This document shows positions 8,427 through 13,876 of a stretch of DNA of 13,876 nt, one piece after another. The stretch is taken from the NCBI GenBank assembly GCA_022578605.1, contig MU394198.1, positions 1 through 13,876 of the forward strand, read 5' to 3'. Position 1 is the first letter of the stretch. Each line of letters starts with the position of its first letter. The DNA is from Camillea tinctor (lineage: Eukaryota; Ascomycota; Sordariomycetes; Xylariales; Xylariaceae). The position numbers were made by a program, and so were the translations under genes. The notes under the pieces were generated by a model. It did no database searches. It was not told the DNA's origin and saw only the letters and a program-made list of their open reading frames with translations.

Positions 8427-9820
8427 CTAGATAACGGCCATATGAATTTGCAGCCCAGCCCGGCTCTCCCACTTCACTGGGATTTCGGGACCAACAAAGT
8501 AGATATAGCCTCGCTCCAGCTGGAACTCACTCCCGTCTGCTTGCATCACTCCGCTGCCCGATGTTACAATCAACACACCGGGACCCTCGCTTTCCGTAAT
8601 CTCCTCCTTTTCTCCAGCTCCTAGGTCGACTTTGAGCATATCGAACTCGCTCATTGGGGGTCGATACACAACCGTGTTACCATTCTTGCTCTTTGTACAT
8701 TTTTGACTGGTAAGTGTCACGTCCGCCTTGCTATGAGCCGCGAAGGTCAGAGTGTCAGCGAAGATGTCGGCGTTATTACGGTCGGCAGGTGGACCTGTGA
8801 TAATTCCCGTTAGTGCTTCCTCAAACCATATTCTTCAAGTTGTCACATGAATTGTCTATCATGGGTGGTTGTAGAAACGCGGGTTCTCGACTTACAAAAT
8901 CCGACGTTCAAAACGTTGTTGCTACGGGCCATGCACTCGACGATGTCTCCTGAGAGATAAGCGTGGATGCCATCAGCGGGGATGAAAACTGCATCGCCAG
9001 CATTAAAGGCTAGGTAGTTCATGCAAAGCAATGCGACTAAACTGCCGGCATCCTCGGGTCCGTACTGGTCCTGGAGACGGGGAAGGAGATCCAGTATGTA
9101 CGCAGCCTCGCCATATTCCACCTTGGGGATTTTAGACAGCGCCATCTGGACATTCTTTACTGTTTCCAGGTCTGCCTTCAACAAACTTCGAGTCACATCT
9201 TTCAGGGTGGCATTAGTCCAGTTGTCTGACTTCTGCGGGTTGAACTGCCGGAGTGGTTGTAGATCGAACACAGGGGCAACCTCGTGCAAAGGCTTGAACC
9301 CAGCAAATATCTCAAACTTGGACAAGGCAACTGCTATTTCAGGTTTATGGTTCGGATCGGTGAAGCTCTCTGGGTCCTTTGCATGGAGCTTGCTTGCGAG
9401 TTCCTTGTTGGGGTGCAGCTGCAAAGGTAGGGCCTTCGCAATAGAGAGAATCTGCAGAGGGACTGTGAGCTTACGGGGTCTGGCATAATATCAAATCAGA
9501 ACTAGGTAATAGGGGCAAGATCTAACCTTGGGTAAGTAGGGAAGCTGGGCGTCAAAGCGCTCGACGACCTTCCTACCTAGCAATTGTTCCTTGTTGCGGG
9601 CAATGACGTCGGACAACAGCTCGCCAGTATCGAGTTTGCGTCCTGGAAAGTCATTGTAGTCACCAAACCAGAGCTCGCTGTAGTTCTTGTCATCCTCTAT
9701 CTTGAAGTCGGTCCCTGGTGTTGCGGCGCAGAGAGTTGCTGCCAGCGATTCGCCTCCCTTTTTTCCCCATGGATATTGGTTGCAGGTGCCCGAGAGCTGG
9801 AATACTCGTTGTTGTGTCAT
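8427..9820 (-). CDS. Mannose-6-phosphate isomerase (type I), possibly a divergent paralogue
   Basis: The family interconverts fructose-6-phosphate and mannose-6-phosphate in the cytosol, feeding GDP-mannose for glycosylation and cell wall. Exons on the minus strand: 9820-9527, 9451-8896, 8794-8427, giving 405 residues, near the normal 400-450. Blocks in order: FQLSGTCNQYPWGKKGGESL (from 7), KNYSELWFGDY, LPYLPK joined to ILSIAKALPLQLHPNKEL, NHKPEIAVAL, FIPADGIHAYLSGDIVECMA. Zinc ligands are Q109, H111, E136 and H261, matching Q/H/E/H of Candida albicans Pmi1. The C-terminal cupin-like part (GYIYFVGPEIPVKW) is complete. Oddity: the usual NVVRAGxTPK segment reads NNVLNVGFCPP, so the conserved arginine is Asn280. 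The Met at 9820 is the first ATG in frame and has A at -3. Intron 1 uses donor GTTAGA, intron 2 GTAAGT. Whether this is the housekeeping isomerase or a paralogue cannot be settled here. Confidence 0.92.
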
Positions 9821-10519
9821 TGTTAATATTTTTTCCCCTTCCCTTTTATATTCCACTTTCGATATTCTTTTTTTCCCCTCTTTTTGTGTGTGTGTGTTCT
9901 TGGGAGTTGAAGAGTAGAATTGTGTAGTATGTACCTAGGTATGTACTAACAATATCTACTGATTATCGCTAAGTAATAGTGATTACTTATATGTCCTAAG
10001 TTATGCGTAGTTGTGCTAGTCAATGCGATGTAACAACCACGTAATACTTCTCTTTCGTTATACAACTCTATTTTCATTTGTCTCTCCTTGCCACTACCTA
10101 CCTACATGGAGGTAATGTGTTACAAATAACGTATGCATTACCTCAACGATCTCTCGGGGAAATGAAAGCACCCAAGTATCCGATCGCATATCTGCATGTC
10201 GTCATAGAAGCTCCACGTACCGAGACATTGGAACTTATAAGATCCATCTAAGTGCCTAAGCTATTACCAAATATAATCCCCATGAACATCACATGTGTAA
10301 CTGATTCACATCCTACATGTATCCCTTTTATAACTTTGAAGGTTCCGTCGCGAGACCACATTAGTTCATTTCTATCTCAAGCTACAACCAACTTGGGTGG
10401 TTCAGTTCACATTAATGATTCTAACTACATCGTAACTGTCTTCTGTAACCTACATTCATATCACCATACAACCATACACCAATGCAGTCAGATAGGGGTA
10501 TAGGTTATCTAAGATGAGA
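9821..10519. other. Spacer between isomerase and GMC genes
   Basis: It holds the isomerase promoter on its left: a pyrimidine-rich + strand with a (TG)6 run at 9885-9896. A rightward ORF from ATG 10282 to TAG 10503 (73 codons, for example ITLKVPSRDHISSFLSQ) ends 16 nt before the convergent GMC stop. It has no recognised family and could be chance. Short TACCTA/TAGGTA motifs recur at 9931-9946 and about 10095-10115. Confidence 0.45.
9844..9850 (-). promoter_or_regulatory. TATA-like box close to the isomerase start
   Basis: The minus strand reads TATAAAA 24-30 nt before the isomerase ATG, within a purine-rich stretch. That is so close that a TATA-directed transcript would have almost no leader, so the match may be coincidental. 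Confidence 0.25.
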
Positions 10520-12469
10520 CTAAACTGAGCGTAAGTTGAGCTCCTTAATAAAAATGTCCGCCGCCTTCTCGCCCACAGCCAACGCCGTATCGTTAGTATT
10601 AGCCGCCACGTTCCGCGGCGCGATGCTGAGATCAGCGATCTTAAGCCCCTGAATCCCATAGACACCCAGACTAGGATCTACAACGCCCATCTGGTCGCGA
10701 GGCAGCATCTTGCACGTGCCGAGCGAGTGCCAGGTCGTGCTCACGTTCTCGCGTAACCACTCCTCCAGCACGACGTCGTCTGCCGCCGAATACTCAATTT
10801 CATGCACGTCCTCGGCAAGCGGGTCGTCGCCCAGCGCAATGCACGCCGCGCTCGACTCTGGCGCGAAAGGCGGGTGGCAATGAACCATCTCGCCCCGGTA
10901 CGAGGGCATCCGCCGGATGAACTCGCGCTGCTTCTTGTACATCCAGATATGCTTCTTGACGTCAAGATGTCCCGCGTCCTCAAAGAATCCCGTCTCGAAA
11001 TCAAGCGGGTCTCCTAGTTTAGGGCCGGTGATGTGGATATGTCCGCGCGAGAACGGGTAGGGTGTGAATGCCGTTATGGCGAGAGAAGGGTCCCCGGTGG
11101 CAAGGCGCGGGTCTCCCGGTAATCTGTTGAACGGTCAGAATAAACCATGCAAGAGTCTCGAGGCGTTTCTATATGTGTAGTTCTCACCCGGCTAGTACGT
11201 TGATTATCCCCAGCGGTTTATCTGGGTAGTCTCTGAACTCCTTATCCCATGCCTGCTTGAATTCAGGTCCTAACGCGATAACCTCAGCCTCGGTTGGTCG
11301 GATTTTCCCTTGGACTTCTTGGCCGTTTCATCCCATAATTTTATTATTGTTCTTAATCAGGTCCTCGTAGCTTCCCATCCGTCCGAGAATCAGCGCGTCG
11401 AGCGTGTCGCTAGGGTCTAGAGAGTTTAGGTACGGGTAACACAGTAGATGATGATCCTCATACCCGCTGCCGACCCCGGGAAGGTCCACGACGACGGGAA
11501 CGCCAGCACGCTCTAGGACTTCTGATCCGCCGATGCCCGACCGTTCCAGAAGAGAGAGCGTGGCACAAGCCCCGCAAGATGCAACAACGAGCCTCCTTGC
11601 CTTAACACTACGAAGAGGTGGGTTTGCGTTGTCAGGATGGAATTCTGGGTTAGACCTAAACTCGACCCCAGCAGCTCTCTTGTTTTCGTCCAGCAGGATA
11701 CGCGCAACCTGTGATTCGACAAGTACATGCAGATTCGAGTGATTCCCGTCGCGAAGCAGTGGATGGAGATAACATGACGCCGCATCTTGACGTTTGCCAT
11801 CGGGCGAGATGAAACGTTTCGCAAGCCACAAGGCATTGACAGAATCTATGTCTGACAAGTCTTCTTCGATCACCGTCAATCCTACCCTTTTCGCTGCTAC
11901 CATACTCTCATTTGAGAGTGTTTCTGAACTATACGACCCACGCGACACGTGGATCGGGCCGTCCTGGCCGTGAATCCCTTTCTCGTCCTTGCCATGGTAC
12001 GTCTCAAGCTACAAAACGAACAGTTGGATAGGTTCTATGCGGGATATTTATTAGAGAATAATCTCACCTTCTTCAAGTAAGGCACCATGTCATCTGCTGA
12101 CCACCCAGGAGCGTTCCAAGAGTCCCAATCAGAGCGCTGGGGCCGACTGTACATCATCATGTTCGTGGACGAGCCTCCCTCAAGCACGCCACCAGCCGGC
12201 AAAGTCAGCGTCCTGTCCGCTACTGCGGGGGATTTCTTCGCCACGTAGAAATTATTCGTCTTGCTGTCGGGCGATAGATGGGTCATGAAACAGGCGGGAT
12301 GCTTGATGTAGGGCGACTCGTTGTTCGAGCCGCCTTCAATCATCAAGATCGATAATGCCGGATCTGCTTCTGCAAGCCTGGCCGCAACGACACAGCCGGC
12401 GGTCCCGCCTCCCGCGATAATAACATCTACCTCGTCAATCCCCTGCGGAAGTTTAGTGTATAGACCCAT
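10520..12469 (-). CDS. GMC oxidoreductase, alcohol-oxidase-like (AA3_3-type), interrupted by in-frame TGA
   Basis: FAD-dependent enzyme of the glucose-methanol-choline family, which oxidises alcohols and yields H2O2. Exons on the minus strand: 12469-12068, 12008-11188, 11123-10520, giving 608 codons. Seen: FAD-binding VDVIIAGGGTAGCVVAARLA (15-34) ending in a typical IEGG, the LPAGGVLEGGSSTNMMMYSR signature, LVVASCGACATLSLLERSGI (from 274), LPGVGSGYEDHH (310-321), YPFSRGHIHITGP, catalytic His540 in TTWHSLGTCKM and its Asn583 partner in NVAANTNDTAL. Order and wording resemble methanol/alcohol oxidases, but the end (LNLRSV) is not a peroxisomal PTS1. Codon 361 (11330-11328) is TGA where alcohol oxidases have Trp (IMG-stop-NGQEV). 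Both flanks keep frame, splice sites and motifs, so this is a young nonsense allele, a sequence error or, less likely, readthrough. A protein stopping at 360 would lack the catalytic His. Confidence 0.88.
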
Positions 12470-13077
12470 GATGACGCAGAAGACGACGGTAATGAAGTTA
12501 GGTTTGAATCTAGTGAAGGTCAGATATATGAGGTATTGTGGTCATTTTGAGTGTAGGTCGAACCTAAGCCTTACAGATAGATAGAAGCCTAGATATATAC
12601 GTATGTAGGTAGTTAGTAGATATCGAAGGATCGTAAAACAGGGATGGCAACTATGAGGTTCTAGGGCCTCGACACGTACAGAGAGCTTTTTACAAGCATA
12701 TAACGGTGGAATAGGAGTCTATTCCCAGTCTTTTTGCTATGAAGCTATCGTGTGTACATGGATGAGAGGAAAAGGAAGCTAGCTAGCTAAGGGACCCTTG
12801 GGGGGACCTAAAGATAGGTAGTGTGCGCACAGACCACGTGATGTGGGGTGTGCTGACGTAATAGATACTATGCTTCAAAGTCACAAGAGGGTAATATACA
12901 AACATTCAAGCAATGCTTGGTACATACCCCTATAATACAACGAATGCTCATTTACGGAACGAAACCCCCTTATCTTTCAATATAAATACCTAAATAATTA
13001 TCTAGACGGAGTCTGGCTCTAGAAGCGTGAGCGCAATAGCCCATATAGCCTAAGCCAGTAACCACCAACTTCTCCAC

Positions 13078-13190
13078 ATATACCAAATGTCAGCGATCAC
13101 CACAAGTGTCGGCGACTACATACACTAAATGGGCGGCGACCACACAAGGGGGGGTGTCGACAACTACCGTATACCAGATGTTAGCGATCA
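13078..13190. repeat. Degenerate short repeats (GCGATCAC / GGCGACYAC)
   Basis: Five related units lie near 13092, 13111, 13135, 13158 and 13183, about 19-26 nt apart. The outermost two share a longer match (TACCARATGTYAGCGATCAC) at 13081-13100 and 13172-13191. No coding sense is apparent. Confidence 0.5.
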
Positions 13191-13244
13191 CAGCCACCCG
13201 CAGTGATCCAATGAGCTGGGTAGGCTAGGTGGGATATTGGCTGG

Positions 13245-13273
13245 CTAAAGTCGTGAGGCTTGACCGACTTTAG
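13245..13273. repeat. Perfect 9-bp inverted repeat
   Basis: CTAAAGTCG at 13245-13253 and CGACTTTAG at 13265-13273 flank an 11-nt loop. Confidence 0.85.
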
Positions 13274-13280
13274 GTATGTG

Positions 13281-13316
13281 AGTAGGCTGATAAGTAGGCT
13301 GAGAAGTAGGCTGGGA
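13281..13316. repeat. Three 12-bp tandem repeats (AGTAGGCTGAKA-like)
   Basis: AGTAGGCTGATA, AGTAGGCTGAGA and AGTAGGCTGGGA follow one another directly, with one or two changes between copies. The array starts 8 nt after the inverted repeat to its left. Confidence 0.9.
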
Positions 13317-13685
13317 ATTGAAGGTAGGGTGGAAGCCGAAATATATACTGAGTTATGTTCATAGAAGGGACTAGTAGTATTAGGGAGGACCATGTCGTAT
13401 AGTGGAGTGTGGCTAGTTCTGCGGCTTATAGTCATAAAGGGGTTCTTTCAGGTGCCCCTATATGCTCGGTAGTACGCGCATTGGTTATACGTGGTTACTT
13501 TCACCCTTTTGTTAATACATGTCTGTCTAGTTAAATTTACAACGATACCATCTGCCCCTGAGCAATAACAGCAGATTATAGAATGGTAAGTGTGTTTTTG
13601 TTTTTTATAGTTTTGTTTTTAATATCTAGGTGCAATACAAAAGATGTAGTGTAAGGGTGTAGTATATTAGCTGCTACTGCACTGC

Positions 13686-13702
13686 AGAGGAAGGATTCCT
13701 CT
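13686..13702. repeat. Short perfect hairpin
   Basis: AGAGGAA at 13686-13692 pairs with TTCCTCT at 13696-13702 around a 3-nt loop. It lies in gene-free DNA, so no function is assigned. Confidence 0.7.
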
Positions 13703-13793
13703 CCAGTCAAACTGAAGAAAGTTAAATGGAATGAGTGTATTTTCGCAAATTAAAAGACATGAGTCTATACTATCCTTCCTTTGAGCCCTCCCT

Positions 13794-13811
13794 CCCCCCC
13801 CCCCCCCCCCC
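13794..13811. repeat. Run of 18 C
   Basis: A pyrimidine stretch (CCCTCCCTCC) leads into 18 consecutive C. The exact length is unreliable in most sequencing methods. Confidence 0.9.
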
Positions 13812-13876
13812 ATTGGTCTTTTACGGCCCGATTCCCAACGAAATGGAGGGAGTTTTCGACCGTGATGAGGTCGACG

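Larger units (their letters stand above)
12470..13876. other. Gene-free region upstream of the GMC gene
   Basis: No supported ORF. The left end presumably holds the GMC promoter. The rest carries short degenerate repeats, an inverted repeat, a small hairpin and a C run, listed separately. Motifs such as TAGGTAG and TAGCTAGC recur between about 12590 and 12825. Confidence 0.5.

Noticed and set aside
9021..9488. Rightward 155-codon ORF
   Set aside because: It is the antisense of isomerase exon 2, which has clear zinc-ligand motifs.
11328..11330. RIP as the cause of the GMC nonsense codon
   Set aside because: The inferred change is in a CpC context rather than CpA, and I see no other RIP-like nonsense codon in the gene.
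11300..11360. An intron that would remove the GMC TGA codon
   Set aside because: There is no GT donor in suitable phase just before the codon, and the sequence on both sides aligns with alcohol oxidases without a gap.
13078..13200. CRISPR-like array
   Set aside because: Repeats are short, degenerate and irregularly spaced, and the window is clearly eukaryotic.
1..13876. Biosynthetic cluster or coordinated pathway
   Set aside because: The four genes have unrelated roles and no backbone, transporter or regulator gene is present.

Overview
The window looks like nuclear DNA of a filamentous ascomycete (Pezizomycotina, probably a Sordariomycete; the class is inference). Protein-coding islands with 50-75 nt GT-AG introns and CTAAC/CTGAC-like branch points lie in AT-richer spacers. 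The genes are a SNF2/RING ATPase, a secreted AA9 lytic polysaccharide monooxygenase, a eukaryotic-type phosphomannose isomerase and an alcohol-oxidase-like GMC flavoenzyme. There is no operon logic: two genes read rightward and two leftward, each with its own spacers.

Layout. 1-961: gene-free upstream DNA. 962-4083 (+): ten-exon SNF2-family helicase with a C3HC4 RING between its two helicase lobes (Rad5/Rad16-like). 4084-5110: spacer with a weak ORF and a TATA-like box. 5111-5908 (+): AA9 LPMO of 245 residues, one intron, very GC-rich second exon. 5909-6929: AT-rich spacer with a possible C-terminal coding remnant and a purine tract. 6930-8152: about 1.2 kb with no convincing protein but a TATA-like box, closely packed perfect hairpins (one a 19-bp bulged stem), 33-bp and 17-bp tandem repeats and a diverged duplication about 700 bp apart. 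8427-9820 (-): phosphomannose isomerase, three exons, 405 residues. 9821-10519: spacer. 10520-12469 (-): GMC oxidoreductase, three exons, 608 codons, interrupted by an in-frame TGA at codon 361. 12470-13876: gene-free DNA with short inverted and tandem repeats and an 18-nt C run.

The genes do not form an obvious pathway. The LPMO acts outside the cell on plant polysaccharide; the isomerase homologue belongs to the mannose-6-phosphate/GDP-mannose supply family; the GMC enzyme would oxidise a small alcohol; the SNF2/RING protein is nuclear. The items most worth a second look are the hairpin-rich non-coding block at 6930-7215, the nonsense codon in an otherwise clean GMC gene, the RING finger that needs an implausibly short 23-nt intron, and the isomerase that keeps its zinc ligands but lacks the usual active-site arginine motif. 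All exon boundaries were inferred by eye from splice motifs and family similarity; no search or transcript data were available.
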